Assembly: GCA_022823225.1 (NCBI GenBank)
Contig: JAJDXM010000093.1
Coordinates: 1-39,546 of the forward strand
Source: Gemmatimonadota bacterium
GTDB taxonomy: Bacteria; Gemmatimonadota; Gemmatimonadetes; Longimicrobiales; Gaopeijiaceae
Length of the DNA: 39,546 nucleotides
Direction of reading: 5' to 3'
Positions 7,477 through 15,960 of this stretch are shown here, piece by piece. The notes beneath the pieces are model-generated. The model did no database searches. It saw only the letters and a program-made list of their open reading frames with translations, and was not told the DNA's origin. The first letter of the stretch is position 1; the number at the start of each line of letters is the position of its first letter. A program made the translations under genes and the position numbers.

Positions 7477-7865
7477 CACTTGTTCGTTGTCCTCCCAGGT
7501 TCGACTTTTGCTCGCGCGCCGGTATCCCTCTGGTCTTCCGGATCCGGCACCTTCCTCTTCGGTCGCCACATCGTGGCGGACGCCGGCGCCAGGGTCAGCC
7601 GTTGTCGTTCGGGGCGCAGCACGTCAAGCAAGACCAGCTCCACTTCCATCGCCGCCATGATGCTCAGGTAGACGCCGATCGAAGTGCCCAGCTTGCCCCG
7701 CTCCGCATGCGCGACGGTGAATCGCGAGATCCCGAGCATGTCGCCGACTTCCGAGAGCGTCAGACCCCGGGCAAGCCGCGCCTCACGCAGGTGTTCGCCA
7801 AGCGTCCTCGCCGCTTCCGCGATATCCACCGGTGCCTCGTGCGTGACCGTGCTGTGGCGGCTCAT
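7476..7865 (-). CDS. XRE-family HTH transcriptional regulator
   Basis: 129 residues with a Cro/C1-type helix-turn-helix at about 23-75: LGEHLREARLARGLTLSEVGDMLGISRFTVAHAERGKLGTS. The following segment (SIMAAMEVELVLLDVLRP) resembles the short helix-strand that HipB-like regulators carry, but no hipA kinase gene is adjacent. The basic C-terminal tail has no recognised domain. No strong ribosome-binding site is seen before the ATG. It is followed by the overlapping microprotein gene. It probably autoregulates; no convincing operator was found in the roughly 270 bp upstream. Confidence 0.82.
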   Translation of the reverse strand: MSRHSTVTHEAPVDIAEAARTLGEHLREARLARGLTLSEVGDMLGISRFTVAHAERGKLGTSIGVYLSIMAAMEVELVLLDVLRPERQRLTLAPASATMWRPKRKVPDPEDQRDTGARAKVEPGRTTNK

Positions 7866-8134
7866 CGATCAGCGCGATTGCCGCGACGACGGACACGATC
7901 CCACCGCACCCACGCAGAACCCCTTGAAGGTGTCTGAATCCAACCTGTTTTCTCCCTGACTCAGCTGTCGCGACGATCACAGTGGGGGGCGTCGGCCGTT
8001 TCCGCAAGGGCTCCGGGGCAATTCATCACGGTATTGTTGCCAGCCGACACTTCCATATCGTGTATCGGACACACTCCCATCCAGGCGGAGACGCGGCGGT
8101 CGCCCCACAAGCCCGGGATCGGCCCCGGGAGCCT

Positions 8135-10498
8135 TCAGGCGGAATCGGAGGGCATGAAGTACCCGACCCCGCGCTCGTTGCGGATGTAGGCCGGGTTGGC
8201 CGCGTCGTCCTCCAGCTTGCGGCGGAGTCGCTTGACGACGGCCCGCACGAGCTTGGGATCCGGCGGACGCTGGTCTCCTCTGCGCCACGCCTGGCGCAGC
8301 AGCGACTCGTGCGTCAGCACGCGCCCCGCGTTGACCGACAGCACCCGCAGCAACTCGTACTCGGTGGGCGTCAGCTGCACCGGGCGGCCGGAAACGGCGA
8401 CGCGCCGCCGGTCGTAGCGGATGGTCAGTGCCCCCAGGGCAAAAGGCTCGGGCCCGGCTACACGTCGCAGGGCTGCCCGCACCCTCGCTGTCAATTCCGA
8501 TGGCGAGAACGGCTTGACGATGTAGTCGGCCGCGCCTGCGTCCAGCGCCCGGACGATTGTTTCGTCCCGGCCGTAGGCGGAGATGAAGATGACGGGAATG
8601 TCGCTCAGCTCCGGAACCTGCTCCAACAGCGCGATGCCATCCGTCCCGGGGAGAAGCAGGTCCAGCAGGACCAGCCCGGGCCTGTGCATCTTGACGAGGC
8701 TGACCACCTCGTCGGCGTCCCCGGTCGCTACGGTCGCGTAGCCCGCGTCGGTGAGCGCGTCGCGGAGATACCGGAGCATCTGAGGGTCGTCGTCGACCGC
8801 CAGGATGCGCGTCTTCTCCCGCCGTTTCCGGGCCTCGGACGTGTGCGGCAATGCGAGTCCCTCGGAGACGGTGCCCGGCTCATCGGCCACGGGCACCGTG
8901 AAGGTGAAGCGCGTGCCCTGGCCGAGGCCGTCGCTCTCGGCCCGGATGCGGCCCCCGTGCGCCTCGACCAGGCCCTTGCAGATGGTCAGGCCGAGTCCGG
9001 CTCCCGCCCCGCTTCGCTCCCGGTCGCCGCCGACCGGCGCCGCGTATTTGCGAAACAGGTGAGGAAGCCGATCGGGTGGCACGCCGCGGCCTCTGTCGGC
9101 CACGGAGATCGCCACATGCACCCCGTCCCGGCACGCCTCGATCCGGATGGGCGATGACTCGGGAGAGTACCGCGCCGCGTTGGACAGGAGGTTGCCCAGG
9201 ACCTGGACGATGCGCGTCCGGTCGGCCATCACCCGCGGCAGTTCATCGGGCAGGTCGATGTCGAGGTCGTGTCTGCCCGCGCCGCTCACGAACGTGCTCC
9301 GGGCCTGGTCCACCAGAGAGGCGACCTCGACCGGCTCCGGCGACACCGACAGTGTGCCGGTCACGATCCGCCCATGGTCGAGCAGCTCGCCGATCAGGCC
9401 GCGCATGCGGTCGGCTTGGTTGTCGATCACCCGGAAGAACTGCAGCATTTCGGCCGGATCCGGCGCTGGCGAGGCGCCCAGGACGGTTGCCGTTGAGCCC
9501 TTGATCGAGATCAGCGGCGTGCGCAACTCGTGGCTGACTATGCCAAGGAACTCGGCGCGCATGCGCTCCATCTCCTGCAGCGGCTCCAGGTCCTGCAGCG
9601 TGACCACGGCCGACAGGACGGTCCCGTCGTCAGCCTGGATCGGCGTCGAGTTGACCAGCGTGGTCACGCTTCGCCCATCCTCGACGGAGAGCGTGATCTC
9701 CTCGGCGCGCACTGCCTCGGCCGTCCCCAACAACTGTGCCATCGGAAACTCGGCCAGGGCGACCTCTCGCCCGTCCGCACGGCGACAGCTGATCGCCTCC
9801 AACAACTGCTCCGGAGCGTACCCGGGTGTGTTCAGCACGTCGACGATCCGGCGCGCTTCGCGGTTGAATGACACGAGCTCGCCGGTTGGCCCGTCGAATA
9901 CCACCACCCCTACCGGCGAAATCTCGATAAGCGTCTCCAGATCGGCTCGGGCCCTGCGCTCTTCTCGGTGCGCGCGAGCGTTGGCAATCGCGGTCGCCGC
10001 CTGGGCGGCGAACAGCGTCATGACCTCCTCGTCGGCCTTCGTGAATTCCCGGCCACCCTCCTTCCCGCCAAGAAAGAAGTTGCCGACGTTGATGTCGCGA
10101 TGTTGCAGCGGCGCTCCCTGCATCGTGTTCGAGGGCATCACATCATCGTTGAAGCCCAGCTCCCGGACATAGGCGCGCAGGTCTCCCACGCGGATCGGCG
10201 CGGCAAGACTCCTGAGGTGTTCGAGGAGCTGCGGACCGTACGGCCAGTCGACCATCTCCTCGTGCTCGGCCGGAGTGAAGCCGGACATTACGAACTGGTC
10301 GGCCTTTCCGGAGGCGTCGACGGTGACGATCACGCCAAGCTGTGCCCCGGTCAGGACGCGCGCGCTGTCCACGACCTCCTGCAGCACGGTGTCGAGGTCA
10401 AGACTGCTGCTGGCGCGCAGGACGGCGGCGCTCAGCCGGGACACGCGTTCCCGAAGCACCTCGATCTCTCTTCTCAACTCGCCGGAATCGTTCGACAC
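8135..10498 (-). CDS. Soluble hybrid histidine kinase / response regulator with OmpR-type DNA-binding domain
   Basis: A 787-residue signalling protein uniting sensor, kinase, receiver and DNA-binding output. Approximate order: coiled coil 5-30; GAF 30-175; PAS 185-310 (LIEISPVGVVVFDGPTGELVSFNREA); HisKA with the phospho-accepting His in SHELRTPLISIKG near 320; HATPase_c with an N-box (NLLSNAARYSP) and glycine boxes (DRGRGVPPDRL, GAGLGLTICKGLVEAHGG); a receiver near 565-680 with the DDD triad, phospho-Asp in VLLDLLLPGTD and Lys in IVKPFSP; an OmpR/PhoB winged helix at the end (LTPTEYELLRVLSVNAGRVLTHESLL, then VKRLRRKLE). No transmembrane helix is seen, so it should sense cytosolic cues. I chose the GTG start because GAAGGGGGA precedes it; an ATG at 10540 is an alternative. 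It is divergent from the LuxR gene. Confidence 0.9.
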   Translation of the reverse strand: MSNDSGELRREIEVLRERVSRLSAAVLRASSSLDLDTVLQEVVDSARVLTGAQLGVIVTVDASGKADQFVMSGFTPAEHEEMVDWPYGPQLLEHLRSLAAPIRVGDLRAYVRELGFNDDVMPSNTMQGAPLQHRDINVGNFFLGGKEGGREFTKADEEVMTLFAAQAATAIANARAHREERRARADLETLIEISPVGVVVFDGPTGELVSFNREARRIVDVLNTPGYAPEQLLEAISCRRADGREVALAEFPMAQLLGTAEAVRAEEITLSVEDGRSVTTLVNSTPIQADDGTVLSAVVTLQDLEPLQEMERMRAEFLGIVSHELRTPLISIKGSTATVLGASPAPDPAEMLQFFRVIDNQADRMRGLIGELLDHGRIVTGTLSVSPEPVEVASLVDQARSTFVSGAGRHDLDIDLPDELPRVMADRTRIVQVLGNLLSNAARYSPESSPIRIEACRDGVHVAISVADRGRGVPPDRLPHLFRKYAAPVGGDRERSGAGAGLGLTICKGLVEAHGGRIRAESDGLGQGTRFTFTVPVADEPGTVSEGLALPHTSEARKRREKTRILAVDDDPQMLRYLRDALTDAGYATVATGDADEVVSLVKMHRPGLVLLDLLLPGTDGIALLEQVPELSDIPVIFISAYGRDETIVRALDAGAADYIVKPFSPSELTARVRAALRRVAGPEPFALGALTIRYDRRRVAVSGRPVQLTPTEYELLRVLSVNAGRVLTHESLLRQAWRRGDQRPPDPKLVRAVVKRLRRKLEDDAANPAYIRNERGVGYFMPSDSA

Positions 10499-10583
10499 CG
10501 GTTCCCCCTTCGTAATCTGGCGAAACCGCGTGAGGAGCATTCGCCCCGCCAAACGGCTGCCCGTGTGTCACCCACTTATCACG

Positions 10584-10611
10584 ATAATATACCAGAAATA
10601 TCGCACGGCAA
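10584..10611 (-). promoter_or_regulatory. Candidate promoter for the hybrid kinase
   Basis: On the minus strand, TTGCCG (10606-10611) and TATTAT (10584-10589) are separated by 16 bp. The -10 box matches 5 of 6 consensus bases. An inverted repeat CGATA / TATCG (10582-10586 and 10599-10603) overlaps it and could be an operator in this divergent region. Confidence 0.45.
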
Positions 10612-10667
10612 CAGCAGGGCCCGGCGCTTGCGCCGCGTCTTCACGTGTCGTATGGTCCTTGCCATCC

Positions 10668-11828
10668 ATGGAAACGAAGGCACGGTTCGTGAAACGCTCC
10701 ACGCGTGCCGCGGACAGGTTCGACGCCGCCGTGGCCGAGCTGTACAGGGCGGCGCTGGCGGACGTCTCGTGGGCCTCGGCGGCTGCACTGATCAACGATC
10801 TGGTTCGGACGCGCGGCCACAGTCTGACCTACCTGGGGCTGGATGCCGGGGGCGGGCTGCCCACGATCCACCTGTCTCGATTCTTCGTCGGCGGCGAACG
10901 TCGGCCGGACCTGGAGCAGTTGTATTTTCGCGAGTTTTTTCGGCGTGACGAGGCCGTTCCCCGGCTGTACGGAATTCGCGACCGGGAACTGGTTTACAAG
11001 GCGGACCTCTACACCCGCGAGGAAAAGAGGACCTCGGCCGCGTACAATCGGTTTCGTCGTGTCCACAACACCGAGAAGGGTCTCTTCATGGGGATCGACG
11101 GGTTGGAGGGTTGCGGAATGCTCATGTCCTTCGGCAACTCCGCGGCGCGCGAGGGCTGGGGACAGGATCAGATCCGGACCATCGGACGCCTCGTGCCCCA
11201 CGTGCGGCAATTCGCGCGGGTGAAACGAGCGCTGGCCGACGCCAGGGCGTCGAACGCGTCGCTTGGCGACCTGCTCGACAACAGGCGTTTGGGACTGATC
11301 CAGGTGGACCGCTGCGGGCGCGTCATGGAGGCGAACGACCGCGCCCGGGACATCCTGCTCGAACCCGGCGGGCTCCACGACCGCGGGGGAGCGCTGGCGG
11401 CCGCACACAAGGGGGAGCACTCGGAACTGCGGCGCCTGCTGGCACGTGCGTCGCCTCCCGGCGGCACTCAGGGCGCCGCCGGCTCGATGAAGATCACGCG
11501 CGGGGAGCATCGGGCACCACTGGTTCTCGAGATCCAACCTGGAGCGCAGACGGACGCGACGGGGCGGCTGGGCGCGCTGGTGCTCATCGTCGATCCGGCC
11601 AGCCGGCCGCGGCCGGCCCCGGATCTGCTGACCCGTTTCCTGGGTTTGACGCCCCGCGAGAGTCTCGTCGCGGCGGCGGTTGCGTCTGGCCAGACGGTGG
11701 CTGGCGCCGCATGCGAGCTGGGGTGCTCGGAAAGCACGGCGCGGACGCACCTGAAGCAGGTCTACCGCAAGCTGGGGATTCGCAAGCAGACCGAACTGGT
11801 GCGCATGGTGCTGTCGCTGAACCGATGA
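10668..11828 (+). CDS. LuxR-family transcriptional regulator with PAS-like middle domain
   Basis: 386 residues from the ATG giving METKARFVKRSTRAADRF; the longer open frame upstream is antisense to the kinase gene and looks non-coding. The N-terminal half has no family I can name. A PAS-like segment follows (LLDNRRLGLIQVDRCGRVMEANDRARDIL), and the last 65 residues are a GerE/LuxR helix-turn-helix (LTPRESLVAAAVASGQTVAGAACELGCSESTARTHLKQVYRKLGIRKQTELVRMVL). The ligand or signal is unknown; the sensor part differs from acyl-homoserine-lactone receptors. The stop overlaps the ABC-F start by 4 nt (ATGA), so regulator and ATPase are co-expressed. A TTG-type -35 and TATGGT lie just upstream and would give an almost leaderless message, but this is weak. 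Confidence 0.85.
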   Translation: METKARFVKRSTRAADRFDAAVAELYRAALADVSWASAAALINDLVRTRGHSLTYLGLDAGGGLPTIHLSRFFVGGERRPDLEQLYFREFFRRDEAVPRLYGIRDRELVYKADLYTREEKRTSAAYNRFRRVHNTEKGLFMGIDGLEGCGMLMSFGNSAAREGWGQDQIRTIGRLVPHVRQFARVKRALADARASNASLGDLLDNRRLGLIQVDRCGRVMEANDRARDILLEPGGLHDRGGALAAAHKGEHSELRRLLARASPPGGTQGAAGSMKITRGEHRAPLVLEIQPGAQTDATGRLGALVLIVDPASRPRPAPDLLTRFLGLTPRESLVAAAVASGQTVAGAACELGCSESTARTHLKQVYRKLGIRKQTELVRMVLSLNR

Positions 11829-13780
11829 TCTCCGTGACCTCGCTGGAGAAGTCGTTCGGTGACCGGACGCTGTTCCGGGGCGTGTCCTTTCGGCTGAACC
11901 CGGGCGAGCGCTACGGGCTGGTGGGCGGAAACGGGTCGGGGAAGACGACGCTGCTGAACATTCTTGCGGGCGACGTGCGGGCGAGCGCGGGGTCGGTCTC
12001 CATGCCTGGGGGGGTCCGGCTCGGGGTGCTCCGGCAGGACCAGTTCACGCACTCGGACGAACGGATCCTCGATGCCGCCCTCATGGGCAACGAGGAGCTC
12101 TGGAACGCCATGGCGGAGCGCGAGGAGATCGTGGCCAGGTCGGACGAGCACTTCGACGCGGCCCGCTTCTCGGCTCTCGAGGACATCTTCGAGCGGCACG
12201 ACGGGTACATGGCCGAGGCGCGCGCGGCGGCCATACTTGAAGGATTGGGGCTTCCCGCACGTATTCATAAAAGGGCCCTGTCCACACTTTCCGGGGGTTT
12301 TCGGCTCCGCGTCCTCCTCGCCCGGGTCCTCGCCGGCGCGCCCGACGCGCTCCTCCTCGACGAGCCCACCAACCACCTCGACATCCTTTCGATCCGGTGG
12401 CTCGAGAAGTTCCTGCGCGGCTTTCGCGGGCCGTCGCTGGTGATCAGCCACGATCACCGCTTCCTCGACAACGTCGCTACGCACATCCTGGACATCGACT
12501 ATGAGACGGTCACCGGCTATCCGGGCAACTACACCCGCTTTCTGGGCGCCAAGGCCGCCGAACGGGAGCGCCGCGAAAAGGAGATCGCCCAGCGCGAGCG
12601 TGAGATCGTGCATCACCGCCGCTTTGTCGACCGCTTCCGCGCCAAGGCGTCGAAGGCGCGCCAGGCCCAGAGCAAGCTGCGCCTGATCGAGAAGAAGGCC
12701 CAGGCGCTGGAACCGCTGCCCGTGACGTCGCGCAGGTACCCGGTCTTTCGCTTCGGCCAGGAGCGGCCCAGCGGGCGGGAGGTTCTCAGGGTGCGGGGAG
12801 TGGGGAAGGCGTTCGGCGAGAACCGGGTGCTCGACGGCGTCGACCTCGATGTCGCGCGCGGGGACCGGCTCGCGATCGTGGGCCCGAACGGGATCGGCAA
12901 GTCGACGCTGCTCAAGGTCATGGTGGGCGAGCTGGACGCGGACGAAGGGGCGGTCGCGTGGGGATACGAGACGCACCCGGGGTACTTCGCGCAGGATCCG
13001 AAGGACCACCTCGACGTGCCCCGCAGCACCGCCGAGGGATGGCTGGCGCAGTACTGCAACGGCAAGGGCGTGGGCTTCGCGCGCGGGAAGCTGGGGATGG
13101 TGCTCTTCAGCGGCGACGACGCCGAGAAGCGCCTGGAGAACCTGTCGGGGGGCGAGTCGTCGCGGCTCGTGCTCTGCAGCCTGATGGTCCGGAGACCCAA
13201 CGTACTCGTCCTCGACGAGCCGACCAACCACCTGGACCTGGAGGCAATCGAGGCGCTCGTCGAGGGGCTCGCCGCGTATCCCGGGACCCTCGTCTTCGTG
13301 TCGCACGACCGCTGGTTCGTCGCGCGCCTGGCCAACCGCATCGTGGAGATCACCGAAGAGGGGATCACCGACTACCGCGGCACCTACGAGGAGTACGTGC
13401 ATTCGCGCGGCGACGACCATCTGGACGCGGACCAGGTGGTGCTGCGGGCGCGCGAGGAGAAACGGCGGAAGCCGGAGGACGGGGGTGGTGCGGAGGCGGC
13501 CGGGGGGCGGAAGCGTGGCCGCGGGGGTGGCCGGCGTGCGCCCCGCAGGTCGGCGTGGCAGCGGCGGCGGCTGGAGGAAGGCGCCGAGGAGCTCGCCGGG
13601 AGGATCGAGGCGGCGGAGGCCAGGGTGGCGGAGATCGACGCCGTGTTCGCCGACCCGGCGTTCTACGCGGGGGCCGCGCCGGACGAGGTGCGGTCGCTGG
13701 AACGGGAGCGCGCCGAGTGCGTGGAGATGGTCGCCGCGCTGACGGGGGAGTGGGAGGAGGTGGTGGGGGGGCTGGATTAG
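11825..13780 (+). CDS. ABC-F family ATPase (Uup-like)
   Basis: A cytosolic twin-cassette ATPase of 651 residues without membrane segments. ABC-F proteins bind the ribosomal E site and act in translation or antibiotic protection. Cassette 1 has GGNGSGKTT, LSGGFRLRVLLARVL and LLLDEPTNHLD. The inter-domain arm (about 240-300) is charged and helical (EREKEIAQREREIVHHRRF region). Cassette 2 has GPNGIGKST, LSGGESSRLVLCSL and VLVLDEPTNHLD. After a basic Gly/Arg-rich linker near residue 560 comes a coiled-coil tail (RRLEEGAEELAGRIEAAEARVAEI), as in Uup. The ATG overlaps the LuxR stop. The track can be read upstream only as a shadow of the LuxR gene. Whether it is a housekeeping Uup or a regulated resistance factor is open; coupling to a LuxR regulator favours conditional expression. 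Confidence 0.92.
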   Translation: MISVTSLEKSFGDRTLFRGVSFRLNPGERYGLVGGNGSGKTTLLNILAGDVRASAGSVSMPGGVRLGVLRQDQFTHSDERILDAALMGNEELWNAMAEREEIVARSDEHFDAARFSALEDIFERHDGYMAEARAAAILEGLGLPARIHKRALSTLSGGFRLRVLLARVLAGAPDALLLDEPTNHLDILSIRWLEKFLRGFRGPSLVISHDHRFLDNVATHILDIDYETVTGYPGNYTRFLGAKAAERERREKEIAQREREIVHHRRFVDRFRAKASKARQAQSKLRLIEKKAQALEPLPVTSRRYPVFRFGQERPSGREVLRVRGVGKAFGENRVLDGVDLDVARGDRLAIVGPNGIGKSTLLKVMVGELDADEGAVAWGYETHPGYFAQDPKDHLDVPRSTAEGWLAQYCNGKGVGFARGKLGMVLFSGDDAEKRLENLSGGESSRLVLCSLMVRRPNVLVLDEPTNHLDLEAIEALVEGLAAYPGTLVFVSHDRWFVARLANRIVEITEEGITDYRGTYEEYVHSRGDDHLDADQVVLRAREEKRRKPEDGGGAEAAGGRKRGRGGGRRAPRRSAWQRRRLEEGAEELAGRIEAAEARVAEIDAVFADPAFYAGAAPDEVRSLERERAECVEMVAALTGEWEEVVGGLD

Positions 13781-13841
13781 CAGCCGCCCGGCGGGGCTCG
13801 GACAGGGCGCGGGGTGTTCCCCCGGCGGTCCCTGACCCCCG

Positions 13842-15839
13842 CTACTCCACCGGGCTCCCCCACCATTCGCCCAGGACCTCAGCCAGCTCTTCGGTGTCCC
13901 GCGCACGGAAGAAGTAGCTTCGGCCCCTCCTGGGCTTGATCCAGATCCCGGGCTTCAGCAGGCCGAAGACCTGCGGCGGGCTGCGCAGGATGCGCGGGTG
14001 CAGCCAGACGCGGGGGAAGCGGCGGATCGAGATCTCGTCGATGTCTTCCGCGTGCAGGATCCGGGACCGCCAGGCGCGTGACTTGATGCGGATGTGGTCG
14101 CTGAAGAGGAGCAGCTTGCGCGGAGCCGCGGAATAGATCAGCAGGGCCAGCGCGAGCACGACGAACACGATCGCGCCCGTGGCTGCGGTCTGCGCCAGGT
14201 AGCTGTCGATCGAGTCGATCCGGGGTCCCGCCCGGCTCATGACCACATCCGACGCGATCATCAGGACGGCCAGAGACGCAATCAGCCCGAGCGTGTATGC
14301 CACCAGCAGAACGGAGGACAGACGGAGGCGCGCGACATAACGGATCTCCCTCATCTCGACCGGCTTCGTCAGCCAGCGGCCCATCAGCAGGATCGTGCCC
14401 CAGATCAGCGCCACGACGGCGACGACCGTGACCGTGGGGTCGAAGGGATCCGGCCGGGTAACCGAGAGGATCCGGCGCGATTCGTCGAAGACCTGCGCCG
14501 CGAACGATGCGACCTGCTCCTGTGTCAGGTTCCGATAGAACGAAACGACATCGGGGAAGTCCTCGAAGACATCCGGGTCGTAGAAGTAGCTCTGGGTCCA
14601 GCCGTTGAGCGCACCCGACGTCTGGTTCGAGGAGCGCAGACGTTCGATCACGGCCGCCCGGTCCGCCTCGAACTCCGCCGTGTCGTGCGAGCCCGTCCTG
14701 AGCCACTCGATCTCCTCGTCGATGACCCCCCTGGCAAAGTCGTAGTCCTCCTCGTCGATCCGGGTGATCAGGCGCAGGTACGCCGCCGGCCCGCGCTGCG
14801 TCAGGCCGAAGCTGGCCCCGTAGACCGCCTTGCGCTCGCCGTAGCGCAGACGCTGTCCCAGGCGCCGGTTGAGGAGGTCGCGGACGAAGAGCGCGGTCAG
14901 CAGTTCGTCGGCCGTGGGCTCGAAGAGCTTGTGGGTGGACAGGTACTGAATGGTGGGAACGAAGCCCCAGTGGTACTCGTCCGTGCCGCGCCCGGGGTCC
15001 TCGGTGGTGAGTTCCAGGCGGTTCACTTCGCGCTCCGGGAAGGTGCCGAAGGTGCGTTCCGCGACGATCAGCGCCTCGTCGCGGTCGAGGTCGCCGATGA
15101 TCGCGACCGTCATGCCGCCCGGCGCGTAGTAGCGGTCGTAGAAGCCGCGCAGATCGTCCGGTGTGATCGAGTGCAGGCTTCTCCACACATACGGGTTGGG
15201 GCCGCGCCGCGGGTCGATCCCGAACTCTCGCTCCCAGAAGCCGGGCGGGTCCAGCCACGGAAACTCCAGCAGCGCGATGAGGTGGTCGAAGACGTCGCGC
15301 TCCCGCGCGCCGATCTCGTTCTCGACCGGCTGTCGCCCCCGGTCCACCACCTCCGGGACCATCTCGTGCGGCGACATGATCCCGGCCAGCCACTCGATCG
15401 CGAAGAGCCCGTGCTCCTTGCCGATCGTGACGTAGTACCAGGTGTGGTCCGGGTACGTGACGCCGTTGCGACGCCCCCCGATCCCCTCCACCGCGTCCTT
15501 GATCTCCTGCTCGGTCCGGCCTTCGTGGTCCGAGAAGAGCATGTGTTCGGTGAAGTGCGCGAGCTGTTCCTTGCCTGGGGGATCCGCGTCCGAACCCACC
15601 GCGATCCCGGCGCTCACCGAGACGTTGGGAGTCCCCGGCAGCCGCTTGAACCAGACCTTGACGCCGTTCGAGAGCCGGACGGTTTCGAAGCCGGCGAAGG
15701 GGTTGGCGAGGGAGGCGGCCGGCGCTTCCGCTGCTGTGTCCGCGGGGGACGGTTCCTGCTGGGCCGTGGCGCGGGCGGGGATCGCGCAGAGCAGACAGAG
15801 CAGGCCTGCTGCGAGGAGTCTTGCGGGCAGGTGATACAT
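13842..15839 (-). CDS. M16-family zinc protease with membrane anchor and PH-like C-terminal domain
   Basis: 665 residues from the ATG giving MYHLPARLLAAGLLCLL, a signal peptide ending near ARATAQ; AAAGGCG precedes it. Residues 50-440 are one M16 unit: the inverted zinc motif HFTEH at 95-99 and the downstream acidic ligand region VENEI at 172-176, then the middle M16_C part (YYAPGGMTVAIIGDLDRDEA). Three hydrophobic helices follow (VTVVAVVALIWGTILLMG; LLVAYTLGLIASLAVLMIA; AIVFVVLALALLIYS). The last 95 residues resemble a bacterial PH-like domain (LLFSDHIRIKSRAWRSRIL, then DIDEISIRRFPRVWLHP). Positive-inside charges suggest that the protease is periplasmic and the tail cytosolic. Ordinary M16 peptidases lack such an anchor and tail. 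The substrate is unknown. Confidence 0.85.
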   Translation of the reverse strand: MYHLPARLLAAGLLCLLCAIPARATAQQEPSPADTAAEAPAASLANPFAGFETVRLSNGVKVWFKRLPGTPNVSVSAGIAVGSDADPPGKEQLAHFTEHMLFSDHEGRTEQEIKDAVEGIGGRRNGVTYPDHTWYYVTIGKEHGLFAIEWLAGIMSPHEMVPEVVDRGRQPVENEIGARERDVFDHLIALLEFPWLDPPGFWEREFGIDPRRGPNPYVWRSLHSITPDDLRGFYDRYYAPGGMTVAIIGDLDRDEALIVAERTFGTFPEREVNRLELTTEDPGRGTDEYHWGFVPTIQYLSTHKLFEPTADELLTALFVRDLLNRRLGQRLRYGERKAVYGASFGLTQRGPAAYLRLITRIDEEDYDFARGVIDEEIEWLRTGSHDTAEFEADRAAVIERLRSSNQTSGALNGWTQSYFYDPDVFEDFPDVVSFYRNLTQEQVASFAAQVFDESRRILSVTRPDPFDPTVTVVAVVALIWGTILLMGRWLTKPVEMREIRYVARLRLSSVLLVAYTLGLIASLAVLMIASDVVMSRAGPRIDSIDSYLAQTAATGAIVFVVLALALLIYSAAPRKLLLFSDHIRIKSRAWRSRILHAEDIDEISIRRFPRVWLHPRILRSPPQVFGLLKPGIWIKPRRGRSYFFRARDTEELAEVLGEWWGSPVE

Positions 15840-15897
15840 AAGCGGACGCCTTTCAGTCGGCTCGTTCGACACCGGAGGCCGGTCATGTCAGATTCAG

Positions 15898-15925
15898 AGT
15901 AAAGATCCGTCCCGGAGTCTGTCAA
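15898..15925 (-). promoter_or_regulatory. Candidate sigma-70-type promoter for the M16 protease
   Basis: On the minus strand, a perfect TTGACA (15920-15925) is followed after 16 bp by TTTACT (15898-15903, 4 of 6 matches). The start would lie about 50 nt before the ATG at 15839. Confidence 0.5.
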
Positions 15926-15960
15926 AGCATGCGGGCGGAGAGAGAGAGAGGGGCAGACAG

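Noticed and set aside
7783-8007. 74-residue open frame overlapping the XRE gene
   Set aside because: Overlaps the regulator in another frame, with no start signal or family character.
11111-11824. Long N-terminal extension of the ABC-F frame
   Set aside because: It is the shadow of the LuxR gene; the ATPase motif set begins at 11825, where a coupled ATG lies.
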